Source of the DNA: Bin95 sp965220855 | Lineage (GTDB): Bacteria > Pseudomonadota > Alphaproteobacteria > Bin95 | Assembly: GCA_965220855.1 (NCBI GenBank) | Contig: CBDCQY010000002.1 | Span: 372,001-436,000 of the forward strand | Reading direction: 5' to 3' | DNA: 64,000 bases | In this document: positions 1 to 8,627 of the stretch, piece after piece | Numbering within the stretch: the stretch's first letter is position 1 | Layout of the letters: each line of letters opens with the position of its first letter | Position numbers and translations under genes: made by a program | The notes under the pieces: model-generated | Seen by the model: only the letters and a program-made list of their open reading frames with translations | What the model was told of the DNA's origin: nothing | The model's database searches: none

Positions 1-461
1 AGGCGCGCTGGCGCGAGGCCTGGGACCTCAAGGTGTTCGGCTACATCAACATGTGCCGGGAGATCTATCCGGTTTTCCAGGCGAAGCGCGCCGGCGTCAT
101 CGTCAATGTGGTCGGCACTGGCGGGGAGCGGCCGAGCGCGGGCTATATCGCCGGGGCCGGCGGCAATGCGGGCCTGATCGCCTTCACCCGCGCGCTCGGC
201 GGCAAGAGTCCGGACGACGGCTTCCGCATCGTCGGCGTCAATCCCGGCCCGATCCTGACCGAGCGGCTGACGACCATCCTGCGCGCCCAGGCGCTCGAAC
301 GCTTCGGCGACGAGGAGCGCTGGCAGGAATGCATGCCCACCAACCCGCCGCCCGGCGAATCGGAAGACTGCGCCGACCTGGTGGTCTTCCTCGCCTCGGA
401 GCGCGCGCGCCACATTTCCGGCACCGTCGTCACCATCGACGGCGGCGCCGTCTCCCGCTAG
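1..461 (+). CDS. SDR family oxidoreductase, 5'-truncated by window edge
   Basis: C-terminal ~152 residues of a short-chain dehydrogenase/reductase (Rossmann fold, NAD(P)-dependent). The first complete codon is at 3 and the frame is open to the left edge, so the start and the TGxxxGxG cofactor motif lie outside. Visible are the helix leading to an Asn, a strand ending NVVGTGG, a Tyr followed by IAGAGGN, the NPGPI segment and the C-terminal SGTVVTIDGG typical of SDRs. The usual YxxxK is YIAGA here, so the catalytic Lys is missing; I recall a divergent SDR subgroup with a similar YIAG-GNA motif, so this may be a family trait. It lies 15 bp before an isomerase gene on the same strand, suggesting a catabolic operon. 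Substrate unknown. Confidence 0.85.
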   Translation, partial: ARWREAWDLKVFGYINMCREIYPVFQAKRAGVIVNVVGTGGERPSAGYIAGAGGNAGLIAFTRALGGKSPDDGFRIVGVNPGPILTERLTTILRAQALERFGDEERWQECMPTNPPPGESEDCADLVVFLASERARHISGTVVTIDGGAVSR

Positions 462-476
462 GAGCCCTGGCAGCCC

Positions 477-1091
477 ATGAGCACGACCCTCGAATTCTTC
501 TTCGACGTCTCCAGCCCCTGGACCTATCTCGCCTTCCACCGCGTCGAGGACTTCGCCGCCGAGATGGAGGCGGAGCTGGTCTGGAAGCCCTTCCTGGTCG
601 GCGGCGTGTTCAACAAGGTGAATCCGAGCGTCTATCAGCGCCGCGAGAACCCGGTGCCGCCCAAGGACGCCTATTACCGCAAGGACATGGAAGACTGGGC
701 GCGCTACGAGGGCATCGTTATCGGCCGGCCGAGCGTCTTCCCGGTCAACTCGGTGAAGGCGATGCGCGGCTGCTTCCACGCCATCGACGAAGGCCGGCTC
801 CCCGCCTTCGCGCGCGGCTGTTTCGAGGCCTATTGGCGCGACGACCGCGATATCGGGCGGGAGGACGTGCTGGCGGAGATCGTCGAGGCGGCCGGCCTCG
901 ACAAGCAGCGCTTCTTCGCCGCGATCGCCGACCCCCTGATCAAGCAGAAGCTGTTCGACACCACGGACGAGCTGATCGCGCGCGGCGGCTTCGGCTCGCC
1001 CACCTTCTTCCTGGACGGCGACGACATGTATTTCGGCAACGACCGCCTCGACCTGGTTCGGGCGGCGATCGAAAGGAAGCGCCATGGCTGA
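477..1091 (+). CDS. 2-hydroxychromene-2-carboxylate isomerase family (DsbA-like/kappa GST)
   Basis: 204 residues, the usual length for the DsbA-like family that includes 2-hydroxychromene-2-carboxylate isomerase of aromatic catabolism and kappa-class glutathione transferases. The N-terminus has strand EFFFDVSSPWTYLA, with Ser where thioredoxins carry Cys (the glutathione-activating Ser of this family). An all-helical insert follows, then the GFGSPTFFLDGD segment with the cis-Pro, and MYFGNDRLDL near the C-terminus. The 3' end overlaps the next gene by 8 bp, implying translational coupling to the class III aminotransferase. The specific substrate is not deducible; 'isomerase' is the family name only. 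Confidence 0.88.
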   Translation: MSTTLEFFFDVSSPWTYLAFHRVEDFAAEMEAELVWKPFLVGGVFNKVNPSVYQRRENPVPPKDAYYRKDMEDWARYEGIVIGRPSVFPVNSVKAMRGCFHAIDEGRLPAFARGCFEAYWRDDRDIGREDVLAEIVEAAGLDKQRFFAAIADPLIKQKLFDTTDELIARGGFGSPTFFLDGDDMYFGNDRLDLVRAAIERKRHG

Positions 1092-2364
1092 CCTTGCGCA
1101 CCACAGCGAAGAAGGCGCGCTCAGCGCGGCCGCGCGCCGCGTGCTGCCCGCCGGCGGCTTCGGCAATGTGCCCTTCGAGACGGTGATCCGCAGCGGTCGG
1201 GGCGCGCATGTCCAGGATGTCTCGGGCAACGACTATGTCGATTATCTGCTCGGCTCCGGGCCGATGATGGTCGGCCACTGCCATCCCGAAGTGGTGGAGG
1301 CGGTGCGCGAGCAGGTCGGCCGCGGCTCCACCTTCTTCGCCAATAACGAGCATGGCATCCGCCTCGCGGAGACGGTGGTCGAGGCCGTCGCCTGCGCCGA
1401 CAAGGTGCGCTTCGTCTCCAGCGGCACGGAAGCCACCTTCTATGCGCTGCGCATCGCGCGCGCCTTTCGCGGCCGCGACCGCATCCTGAAGTTCGAGGGC
1501 GGCTTCCACGGCATGCACGACTATGCGCTGATGTCGATGGCGCCGAAGCGGCCCGGCAATTTCCCCCAGGCGGCGCCGGACAGCGCCGGCATTCCGGCCG
1601 GCATTCGCGACGAGGTGCTGATCGCGCCCTTCAACGACGCGGAGACCGCCGGGCGCCTCATCCGCGAGCATGCCGACGAGCTGGCTGCGGTGATCGTCGA
1701 GCCGTTCCAGCGCCTGATCCCGCCGCGGCCGGGCTTCCTGGAGGCGGTGCGCGAGGCGACGCGCGAGACGGGCGTCGTGCTGATCTTCGACGAGGTGGTC
1801 ACCGGCTTCCGCTTCGCGCCCGGCGGCGCGCAAGAGCGCTATGGCGTCACGCCCGACCTCTGCTCGCTCGGCAAGGTGCTGGGCGGCGGCTATCCGCTGG
1901 CGGCGGTGGCCGGACGCGACGACATCATGGCGCATTTCGACGCCGGGCGCGTGGCGGCGGACCGCTTCGCGCAGCAGATCGGCACGCTCAGCGGCAATCC
2001 GGTGGCGGCGGTCGCCGGCCTGAAGACGCTGGAGATCCTGCGCCGCCCCGGCATGTACGACCGCCATGAGGAGATCGGCCGCACGCTGATCGACGGGCTG
2101 GAGACCCTGCTCCGCGAGGCCGGCCAGGACGGCCAGGTGATGGGCGAGCCGCCGCTGTTCGACGTGATCTTCGCGCGAGGCGAGGTCGCCGACTATCGCG
2201 CGACCATGCGGGGCGACGCGGCCCGGACCCGGTCCTTCAATGCGGGGCTTCGCGCGCGCGGCGTCTTCAAGGGCGAGAGCAAGTTCTATCTCTCGGTGGT
2301 CCACAGCGACGCGGATATCGCGCACACGCTGGAGGCCGCCCGCGAGACGCTGAAGACGATGTGA
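1084..2364 (+). CDS. class III PLP-dependent aminotransferase (GSA-aminomutase-like)
   Basis: 426 residues; fold-type I PLP enzyme related to glutamate-1-semialdehyde 2,1-aminomutase. Seen: SSGTEATFYALR phosphate-binding loop (~112-123), FEGGFHG (~137-143), the Asp that binds the pyridine nitrogen in FDEVVTGFR (D236), and the Schiff-base Lys in SLGKVLGGG (K264). True hemL normally sits in haem loci and starts with a different N-terminus, so this is more likely an amino-acid or amine aminotransferase or racemase of the same superfamily, acting with the upstream SDR and isomerase. It converges on a second class III aminotransferase 23 bp away. Confidence 0.88.
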   Translation: MADLAHHSEEGALSAAARRVLPAGGFGNVPFETVIRSGRGAHVQDVSGNDYVDYLLGSGPMMVGHCHPEVVEAVREQVGRGSTFFANNEHGIRLAETVVEAVACADKVRFVSSGTEATFYALRIARAFRGRDRILKFEGGFHGMHDYALMSMAPKRPGNFPQAAPDSAGIPAGIRDEVLIAPFNDAETAGRLIREHADELAAVIVEPFQRLIPPRPGFLEAVREATRETGVVLIFDEVVTGFRFAPGGAQERYGVTPDLCSLGKVLGGGYPLAAVAGRDDIMAHFDAGRVAADRFAQQIGTLSGNPVAAVAGLKTLEILRRPGMYDRHEEIGRTLIDGLETLLREAGQDGQVMGEPPLFDVIFARGEVADYRATMRGDAARTRSFNAGLRARGVFKGESKFYLSVVHSDADIAHTLEAARETLKTM

Positions 2365-2387
2365 GCGCGCCGGGGCGCGCGACGCGC

Positions 2388-3698
2388 TCAGAAGAGCGCG
2401 CCGTAGCTGTCAAGTATGTCCTCGAAGGCGGCCACAAGGCCGTCGAACTCTTTCTCGCCCATCGGCAGCGACAGCACCATCATGCCGCGCCGCGAGACAT
2501 AATGCGCCCGCGCCATCATCTCCAGATGGAAGAGGGCGCGCGCGGCCGCCGGGGCGGCGTTGGAGTCGGTAGGCGCGGTCAGTTCCGCATCGGTCGGATG
2601 GAACATCATCATCGAGCCGACGCCGGTCACCTGCACCGGCAGGTTGCGCGTCTCGGCGGCGCTGTTGAGCCGGTGGCGCAACTGGTCGCCCTGGGCGTTC
2701 AGTTTTTCCGCCGCCTGCTCGGTGAAGACCTCCGTCAGGCCGGCGATCGCCGCCTGCATGGTCAGCACATTGTTGTTGAAGGTGCCGGCATGGCCGAAAT
2801 GGTCCGCCTCGCGCGGGTCGAAGCGCGACATGATTTCCGCCTTGCCGCCGAAGGCGCCGAAGGTCAGCCCGCCGCCCAGATATTTGCCGAGCGAGGTCAG
2901 GTCCGGGGTGATACCGTGCAAGCGTTGCAGTCCGCCGGGGCCGAGGCGCGAGGTCATCACCTCGTCGAAATGCAGCAGGATGCCGTGCTCGTCGGCGGCG
3001 TCGCGCAGCATTTGCAGGAATTCCGGCTCGGCCGGGATGCAGCCGCCGCTGCCGGTCATCGGCTCGATGATAATCGCCGCGAGGTCGTGCCGGTGGCGCT
3101 CGATGGTCTCGCGCGCGCCCTCCATGTCGTTATAGCGCGCCAGCACCCAGTCGAACGGCACGTTCAGCCGGTTGCCATAGGCGCCGAAGGACAGCACGCT
3201 GCCATGATAGCTGCCCTCGAAGGCCAGTATTTTGGAGCGCCCGGTGATGGCGCGCGCCGCGCTCAGCGCCAGCAGGTTGGCCTCGGTGCCGGAATTGGTG
3301 AAGCGCACGCTGTCGAGCGCGGGGAAGCGCGCGCAAAGCAGCTCCGCCAGCCGGCCCTCGCGCGCCGTCGGGCCGCCGAGCGTGATGCCCTGGGCGAGCG
3401 CGGAAGAAATGGCGCGCTGGATCGCCGGCTCCGAATGGCCGTAAAGGCCGGCGGTCTGCTCGACGACGAAATCGGCGTAGCGGTGGCCGTCGGCGTCCTC
3501 GACATGGCAGCCGTCGCCGCCCGCCAGCGAAAGCGGGAAGGGCGGATAGTAGAGCACGGTGCGGGTGTTGCCGCCGGGCATGGCGCGGCAGGCCTGCTCG
3601 TAAAGGCCGGCGCTGGTGGGGTTGGCGTCGGCGAAGCGCGCCTCGGCGTCTTCCAGCGCGGCCGCAAGGTCGAAATTGGCGCGTTCGGTGGCGGGCAT
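2388..3698 (-). CDS. class III PLP-dependent aminotransferase (GSA-aminomutase-like), second copy
   Basis: 436 residues. Motifs: NSGTEANLLALSAAR (~135-149), FEGSYHGS, HFDEVMTSRLGPGG (D245), and SLGKYLGGGLTFGAFGG with Schiff-base K272. The start ATG has a GGAGAG ribosome binding site just upstream. It shares the superfamily with the gene at 1084-2364 but the sequences differ widely, so this is not a recent duplication. It lies 84 bp downstream of the alpha/beta hydrolase gene and may be the last gene of the gloB-led minus-strand operon. Substrate unknown. Confidence 0.88.
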   Translation of the reverse strand: MPATERANFDLAAALEDAEARFADANPTSAGLYEQACRAMPGGNTRTVLYYPPFPLSLAGGDGCHVEDADGHRYADFVVEQTAGLYGHSEPAIQRAISSALAQGITLGGPTAREGRLAELLCARFPALDSVRFTNSGTEANLLALSAARAITGRSKILAFEGSYHGSVLSFGAYGNRLNVPFDWVLARYNDMEGARETIERHRHDLAAIIIEPMTGSGGCIPAEPEFLQMLRDAADEHGILLHFDEVMTSRLGPGGLQRLHGITPDLTSLGKYLGGGLTFGAFGGKAEIMSRFDPREADHFGHAGTFNNNVLTMQAAIAGLTEVFTEQAAEKLNAQGDQLRHRLNSAAETRNLPVQVTGVGSMMMFHPTDAELTAPTDSNAAPAAARALFHLEMMARAHYVSRRGMMVLSLPMGEKEFDGLVAAFEDILDSYGALF

Positions 3699-3782
3699 GG
3701 CTCTCCGGACTCCGGCCGTGGTCGAGAGGGATGCAACAGCTAACCCATGCGAGCGGGCGATAGAAGCCCGTCCTTCGGCCGC

Positions 3783-4691
3783 TCAGGGCGGCAGGTCTCG
3801 CAGGAAGCGGATGACGGCGGTGTTGAAGGCGTCGTTGCGGTCTCCGGCGACCATGTGGCCGGCGCCGGAGACATCGACGAAGCGGGCGTGGGGGGCGAGC
3901 TCCAGGAAGGCGCGCGCCTCGGCCTCGGTCACCAGGTCGCTGTTGCGCCCGCGCACCAGCAGGGTGGGCACGCCCCGGCGGGCCAGCACGCGCACGGAGG
4001 CCTCCAGCCGCTCCGGCTCCCGGTCCTCCTGGCGCGACTGGGCGTCGCCGATGAAGGCGGGGTCCCAGTGCCAGTACCAGCGCCCGTCATCGCCGGGGCG
4101 GAGATTCTTGCGCAGGCCCTCCAGGTCGCGCGGGCGGCGGCGGTCGGGCAGATAGGCGGCGACCGCATCGGCGGCCTCCTCCAGCGAGGCGAAGCCGCTT
4201 TCGGCATGGGCGCGCATGAAGGAAACGATGCGCTCGACCCCCTCGGGGCGCACGCGCGGCGTGATATCGACCAGCACCACGGCGCGCAGCACCGGCTCCG
4301 GCGACTCGCCCTCGGCCAGCAGCGCGGCGATGCCGCCGAGCGAGGCGCCGACCGCGACGGGCCGGCCGAGCTCGCGGGCGACGGCGCGGAGGTCCGCGCC
4401 GAAATGCTCGATCAGATAGCGGCCCGCGGCCGAGCGGTCGCTGTCGCCATGGCCGCGCTGGTCGAGGCTGACCGTGCGCCAGCCGCGCAGGGCCAGCGCC
4501 AGCGCGGCCCCGCCCCAGGCGTGGCGGGTCTGGCCGCCGCCATGGGCCAGCAGAACGGTCGGCCGGTCGTCCTCGCCGCGAATGTCGGCGGCGAGTCGCA
4601 GGCCTTCCGCGCCCTCGAACCGGCGGAAGACGGGCGGAATCGGCCCGGCGTCGGGTTCCGTTGCCGCCGGCGCCTGCTCGCGCGGCGTCAT
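3783..4691 (-). CDS. alpha/beta hydrolase
   Basis: 302 residues. Oxyanion-hole motif LLAHGGGQTRHAW (~48-60), nucleophile elbow GASLGG with Ser117, an acid in RGRNSDLV (Asp ~252) and the catalytic His in SGAGHMVAGD (~279) complete the catalytic triad. No signal peptide, so cytoplasmic. The ATG overlaps the stop of the upstream DUF2244 gene (ATGA), so the two are translationally coupled. Resembles esterases and epoxide-hydrolase-like enzymes of aromatic degradation; the exact ester or C-C substrate cannot be read from the sequence. Confidence 0.88.
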   Translation of the reverse strand: MTPREQAPAATEPDAGPIPPVFRRFEGAEGLRLAADIRGEDDRPTVLLAHGGGQTRHAWGGAALALALRGWRTVSLDQRGHGDSDRSAAGRYLIEHFGADLRAVARELGRPVAVGASLGGIAALLAEGESPEPVLRAVVLVDITPRVRPEGVERIVSFMRAHAESGFASLEEAADAVAAYLPDRRRPRDLEGLRKNLRPGDDGRWYWHWDPAFIGDAQSRQEDREPERLEASVRVLARRGVPTLLVRGRNSDLVTEAEARAFLELAPHARFVDVSGAGHMVAGDRNDAFNTAVIRFLRDLPP

Positions 4692-5155
4692 CCGGGCCGG
4701 AGCGCCGCCAGCGCCCGGCGCAGCGCCGTCGCCACCTCCACGCGCTCATCGGGCGCGAGAAAGGCGCCGACGATCTCGCGCCGACCGTGGGCGGCGAGCG
4801 TGAGCGGCCCCGGCGGGTCGCGCGTCGCGTCGATCTCCACCCGCAGCCGCCAGGGCGGCAGGCAGACGGTCCGCGCGGCGCCGGCGGGGTCGATGCGCTC
4901 CACGGTCAGCGCGTCGGAGGTGAGCCGGAGCCGCTCCGAGCGCCGTCCGTCGCGATAGTTGCGCCGGAAGCAGAAGGCCAGCAGCGCGAATTCGAGGCCG
5001 AGAAAGCCGAGCACCGGCCAGGCGCCGAGCGCCAGAAAGGCCAGCCCGGCCAAGAGGCCGACGCCGGCGAGCGCCGCCAGCAGCAGCCGGAAGCCCGCCG
5101 GCGGCAGCGAGCGGTGCGGCGTCAGCACCGCGTCGAAGAGCGGCCGGCCGGTCAA
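4688..5155 (-). CDS. DUF2244 family membrane protein, TTG start
   Basis: 155 residues matching the alphaproteobacterial DUF2244 family: N-terminal LTPHRSLPPAGF signature, two closely spaced hydrophobic helices (~25-68), an arginine-rich RRNYRDGRRSERLRL loop, and a C-terminal beta-rich domain. No ATG or GTG fits. The TTG at 5155-5153 shares two bases with the gloB stop (TTGA), which fixes the start and implies translational coupling. The family has no assigned biochemical function; the two helices suggest an inner-membrane protein with a cytoplasmic domain. Confidence 0.82.
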   Translation of the reverse strand: MTGRPLFDAVLTPHRSLPPAGFRLLLAALAGVGLLAGLAFLALGAWPVLGFLGLEFALLAFCFRRNYRDGRRSERLRLTSDALTVERIDPAGAARTVCLPPWRLRVEIDATRDPPGPLTLAAHGRREIVGAFLAPDERVEVATALRRALAALRPG

Positions 5156-5916
5156 AAGCTGTCCTTGCGGCGGCGGATCTCGGCAAACACCGCCTCCGGG
5201 GCCGCGCCCTCCATGCCGACCAGGCGCTGCATCGCCGCCTCGTCGGCGCGCAGGAAGGGATTGGCGCGCTTCTCCTCGCCGAGTTCGGAGGGAATGGTGC
5301 GCTCGCCCCTGGCGCGGAGCGAGTCGATCCGCCGGGCGGCGGCCTGGAGAGCGGGGTTGTCCGGATCGACCGAGAGCGCGAAGCGCGCATTGGACTGGGT
5401 GTATTCGTGGCCGCAATAGATGCGGGTGTCGTCGGGCAGGGCGCGCAGCTTGGCGAGCGAGGACCAGAACTGCTCCGGCGTGCCCTCGAACATGCGCCCG
5501 CACCCCAGCGCGAACAGCGTGTCGCCGCAAAACAGCGCCCGGCTGTCCTCGAACCAGAAAGCGATATGGCCGCTGGTGTGGCCCGGCACGTCGAAGACCC
5601 GCGCGGTCTGCCCGCCGACCGTGTAGCTGTCGCCGTCGCCGACCTCGACATCCAATCCCGGAATGCGCGCGCTGTCCGCTCGCGGGCCGACCAGGGTCGC
5701 GCCGTAGCGTTCGACGAGCTCGGCATTGCCGCCGATATGGTCGAAATGGTGGTGCGTGTTGAGGATATGCGTCAGTTGCCAGTCGCGGCGCTCCAGCGCG
5801 GCCATCACCGGCGCGGCCTCCGCCGGATCGATCACCGCCGTGGCCCCGCCGGCCGCATCGTGGGCGAGATAGACATAATTGTCCGACAGAGCGGGCACGA
5901 TCTCGATTTCGAACAT
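5152..5916 (-). CDS. gloB: hydroxyacylglutathione hydrolase (glyoxalase II)
   Basis: 254 residues, standard length. Metallo-beta-lactamase fold hydrolase that converts S-lactoylglutathione to lactate and glutathione, the second step of methylglyoxal detoxification. The metal motif THHHFDH is at 54-60. Downstream are the VPGHTSGH motif, FCGDTLF and YCGHEYT, and the C-terminal glutathione-binding helical part with NPFLR. The start was chosen at MFEIEIVPAL because family members begin there and GAGGACC lies just upstream; a longer in-frame extension to 5970 has no family support. It heads the minus-strand gloB-DUF2244-hydrolase operon and diverges from the DUF815 gene. Confidence 0.95.
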   Translation of the reverse strand: MFEIEIVPALSDNYVYLAHDAAGGATAVIDPAEAAPVMAALERRDWQLTHILNTHHHFDHIGGNAELVERYGATLVGPRADSARIPGLDVEVGDGDSYTVGGQTARVFDVPGHTSGHIAFWFEDSRALFCGDTLFALGCGRMFEGTPEQFWSSLAKLRALPDDTRIYCGHEYTQSNARFALSVDPDNPALQAAARRIDSLRARGERTIPSELGEEKRANPFLRADEAAMQRLVGMEGAAPEAVFAEIRRRKDSF

Positions 5917-6031
5917 GGAGGGTCCTCTCGGCAGCGGCGTCGGCAGAATGCTACCCCGTTTCCCCGCCACGCGGAACCGCCTCTCCCCCTTGCCTCACCC
6001 GATGCGGCCCCGCATGGATCGCCGCGCCGGC

Positions 6032-6060
6032 TTGCCGCCTTGGCGCGCCGGCGGCTACAA
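6032..6060 (+). promoter_or_regulatory. putative sigma-70 promoter for DUF815-trpGDC-moaC-moeA
   Basis: TTGCCG (6032-6037), 17-bp spacer, CTACAA (6055-6060), close to the alphaproteobacterial TTGNCN/CTATAT pattern. Transcription would begin about 26 bp before the DUF815 ATG at 6093. Recognised by eye only; it lies in the gloB/DUF815 divergent intergenic region. Confidence 0.45.
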
Positions 6061-6092
6061 GGCGGGGTCCCGGCGGGATGAAAGGGGACTCC

Positions 6093-6962
6093 ATGACCGA
6101 GGCGGCGCTCGTTCCGCTGCTGGCGAGGATTGCGGATGCGCTGGAGCGGCTGGCGCCACCGGGGGGCGGCGCGCCCGATCTCGCTGCGGCCGACGCCTTC
6201 GTCTGGCACGCCGAGGGCGAGCGGCTGGCCCCGGTGGCGCGCGTCAGCTGCGTGGCGCTGCCGCTGCTCTGCGGCATCGACCGGGTGAGCGCCATCCTGC
6301 TGGAGAACACCCGGCGCTTCGCGCGCGGCCTGCCGGCCAACAACGCCCTGCTGTGGGGCGCGCGCGGCATGGGCAAGTCGTCGCTGGTCAAGGCCGTCCA
6401 CGCCGAGGTCGTCGCGGAGCGCGCGGACGGGCCGGCGCTGGTCGAGATCCACCGCGAGGACATCGCCTCGCTGCCGCGCCTGCTGGCGCTCCTGCGCGGC
6501 GCGGGGCGGCGCTTCCTGCTCTTCTGCGACGATCTGTCCTTCGACGGCGCCGACACCACCTACAAGTCGCTGAAGGCGGTGCTGGAAGGCGGGCTGGAGG
6601 GCCGGCCGGAGAATGTCATCTTCTACGCCACCTCCAACCGCCGCCATCTGATGCCGCGCGACATGATCGAGAACGAGCGCTCCACCGCCATCAGCCCGGC
6701 CGAGGCGGTGGAGGAGAAGGTCTCGCTGTCGGACCGCTTCGGCCTCTGGCTCGGCTTTCACAATTGCGACCAGCCGACCTATTTTGCCATGGTGGAAGGC
6801 TATGCGGCCCATTTCGGCCTCGGGGTCGAGACGGAGCGGTTGCAGCGCGAGGCCCGCGAATGGGCGGTGACGCGCGGCGGACGCTCCGGGCGGGTCGCCT
6901 GGCAGTTCGTGCAGGACCTGGCCGGCCGGCTCGGCCGGCGGCTGGACGGGGAGACGGGATGA
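6093..6962 (+). CDS. DUF815 family AAA+ ATPase
   Basis: 289 residues from the second ATG (6093), preferred over the one at 6078 because AGGGGA lies 5-10 bp upstream of it. Walker A is GARGMGKSS (~89-97) and Walker B is FLLFCDDLSF, followed by sensor-like FYATSNRRH. This is the DUF815 family of single-domain AAA+ ATPases, about 290 residues, of unknown function. The C-terminus has the conserved aromatic SGRVAWQF...DLAGR segment. The stop overlaps the trpG start (ATGA), an unusual partner for tryptophan synthesis; trpE, the usual neighbour, is not here. Confidence 0.9.
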   Translation: MTEAALVPLLARIADALERLAPPGGGAPDLAAADAFVWHAEGERLAPVARVSCVALPLLCGIDRVSAILLENTRRFARGLPANNALLWGARGMGKSSLVKAVHAEVVAERADGPALVEIHREDIASLPRLLALLRGAGRRFLLFCDDLSFDGADTTYKSLKAVLEGGLEGRPENVIFYATSNRRHLMPRDMIENERSTAISPAEAVEEKVSLSDRFGLWLGFHNCDQPTYFAMVEGYAAHFGLGVETERLQREAREWAVTRGGRSGRVAWQFVQDLAGRLGRRLDGETG

Positions 6963-7585
6963 TCCTGCTGATCGACAATTACGACAGCTTCGCCTACAAC
7001 CTGATGCACTTTCTGGGCGAGCTGGGCGCGGAGGTCGAGGTGCGGCGCAATGACGCGCTGACCGCCGACGAGGCGCTGGCGCTCCGCTCGGACGCCATCG
7101 TGCTCTCGCCCGGCCCCTGCGATCCCGACAAGGCGGGCATCTGTCTCGATCTGGTGGCGAAGGCCGCCGGGCTGACGCCGCTCATCGGCGTCTGCCTCGG
7201 CCATCAATGCATCGGCCAGGCCTTCGGCGGGCGGGTGCTGCGCGCGCCGGTCTGCATGCATGGCAAGCTCTCGCGCATCCATCACGACGGCTCCGGCGTC
7301 TTCGCCGGCCTGCCCTCGCCCTTCGAGGCGACGCGCTACCACTCGCTCACCGTGGAGCGCGCAAGCCTGCCGGACGCGCTGGAGGCCAACGCCTGGACCG
7401 AGGACGGGCTGGTCATGGGCGTCCGCCACCGGGAGTTCGCGATTCACGGCGTGCAGTTCCACCCCGAAAGCATCGCCTCCGAACACGGCCACCGCCTCTT
7501 GGCCAACTTCCTCGAGGCGGCGCTCGGCCAGCGGCCGACGGGCGCGCCGAAGCCGCTCCCGGCGCGTCGGGTGTTCGCGGCGTGA
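6959..7585 (+). CDS. trpG: anthranilate/aminodeoxychorismate synthase glutaminase component II
   Basis: 208 residues. Class I glutamine amidotransferase that supplies ammonia to chorismate for anthranilate (TrpE partner) or aminodeoxychorismate (PabB partner). Oxyanion motif SPGPCDP, nucleophile Cys79 in GVCLGHQ, and the His-Glu of VQFHPESIAS are all present. The N-terminal LLIDNYDSFAYNL is diagnostic. It is coupled by ATGA to DUF815 and by GTGA to trpD, so it is read here as TrpG, but dual use with PabB is common in bacteria. Confidence 0.95.
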   Translation: MILLIDNYDSFAYNLMHFLGELGAEVEVRRNDALTADEALALRSDAIVLSPGPCDPDKAGICLDLVAKAAGLTPLIGVCLGHQCIGQAFGGRVLRAPVCMHGKLSRIHHDGSGVFAGLPSPFEATRYHSLTVERASLPDALEANAWTEDGLVMGVRHREFAIHGVQFHPESIASEHGHRLLANFLEAALGQRPTGAPKPLPARRVFAA

Positions 7586-8604
7586 GCGGGGCCGACTTCC
7601 GCGCGGTGCTGGCGCGTCTCGCCGAGGGCGAGACGCTGGGCGAGGCGGCCGCCGAGGCCGCCTTCGAGACGCTGATGTCCGGCGACGCCACGCCCGCGCA
7701 GGCCGGCGCCTTCCTGATGGCGCTCCGCGTGCGCGGCGAGACCATCGACGAGATCACCGGCGCGGCGCGCATCATGCGCGAGAAGGTGCTGCGCATCGAC
7801 GCCCCGCCGGACGCCATCGACACCTGCGGCACCGGCGGCGACGGCAAGGGCACGCTCAACATCTCCACCGCCACCGCCCTGGTGCTGGCCGGCGCGGGCG
7901 CGCCGGTGGTCAAGCACGGCAACCGGGCGCTGTCGTCCCGATCCGGCTCCTCGGACGTGCTGGCGGCGCTCGGCGTCGATATCGACTGCGACATGCGCCT
8001 GGTCTCCGGCGCCTTGCAGGAGGCCGGCATCTGCTTCCTGATGGCGCCCCGCCATCACGGCGCCATGCGCCATGTGGCCGGCGCGCGGGTGGAGCTCGGC
8101 ACGCGCACCATCTTCAACCTGCTGGGGCCGCTCTCCAATCCGGCGCTGGCGCGCCGCCAGCTGGTCGGCGTGTTCTCCGAGCGCTGGGTCGAGCCGCTGG
8201 CGCATGTGCTGGGCAATCTCGGCTCCGAGCGCGCCTGGGTGGTGCACGGCTCGGACGGCCTGGACGAGCTGACCACCACCGGCCCGAGCCATGTGGCGGA
8301 ACTGCGCGACGGCGCCGTGCGCCGCTTCGAGGTCGATCCGCGCCATATCGGCCTGCCGCTCGCCCGGCCGGAAGACCTGGCGGGCGGCGACCCGGACGGG
8401 AACGCCCGCGCGCTCACCGCGCTGCTGGACGGGGAGCCGGGACCTTACCGGGATATAGTGGCGCTCAATGGCGCGGCCGCGCTCATGGTCGCGGGCCGGG
8501 TGTCGAAGCTCGCCGAGGGGCGCGCGGTCGCCGAGCAGGCGATCGACAGCGGCGCCGCCCGGCAAAAGCTCGCCGCGCTGGTGCGCATCACCAACGGCGG
8601 CTGA
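7582..8604 (+). CDS. trpD: anthranilate phosphoribosyltransferase
   Basis: 340 residues. Transfers phosphoribosyl from PRPP to anthranilate, second committed step to tryptophan. PRPP-binding CGTGGDGKGTLNIST (~82-96), the KHGNRALSSRSGSSDVLAALG motif and the C-terminal NGAAAL segment are intact. The GTG at 7582 overlaps the trpG stop and gives the family N-terminus; an upstream in-frame extension inside trpG is not real. Tight coupling with trpG supports a glutamine-dependent anthranilate branch. Confidence 0.96.
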   Translation: MSGADFRAVLARLAEGETLGEAAAEAAFETLMSGDATPAQAGAFLMALRVRGETIDEITGAARIMREKVLRIDAPPDAIDTCGTGGDGKGTLNISTATALVLAGAGAPVVKHGNRALSSRSGSSDVLAALGVDIDCDMRLVSGALQEAGICFLMAPRHHGAMRHVAGARVELGTRTIFNLLGPLSNPALARRQLVGVFSERWVEPLAHVLGNLGSERAWVVHGSDGLDELTTTGPSHVAELRDGAVRRFEVDPRHIGLPLARPEDLAGGDPDGNARALTALLDGEPGPYRDIVALNGAAALMVAGRVSKLAEGRAVAEQAIDSGAARQKLAALVRITNGG

Positions 8605-8627
8605 GGCGCGAGGGAAGGGCGGCCGCC

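Noticed and set aside
1084..3698. Tandem duplication of class III aminotransferases
   Set aside because: The two are convergent and widely different in sequence; same superfamily only.
3755..3785. Possible terminator hairpin after the alpha/beta hydrolase gene
   Set aside because: Short GGGC/GCCC stem with no T-run; too weak to call.
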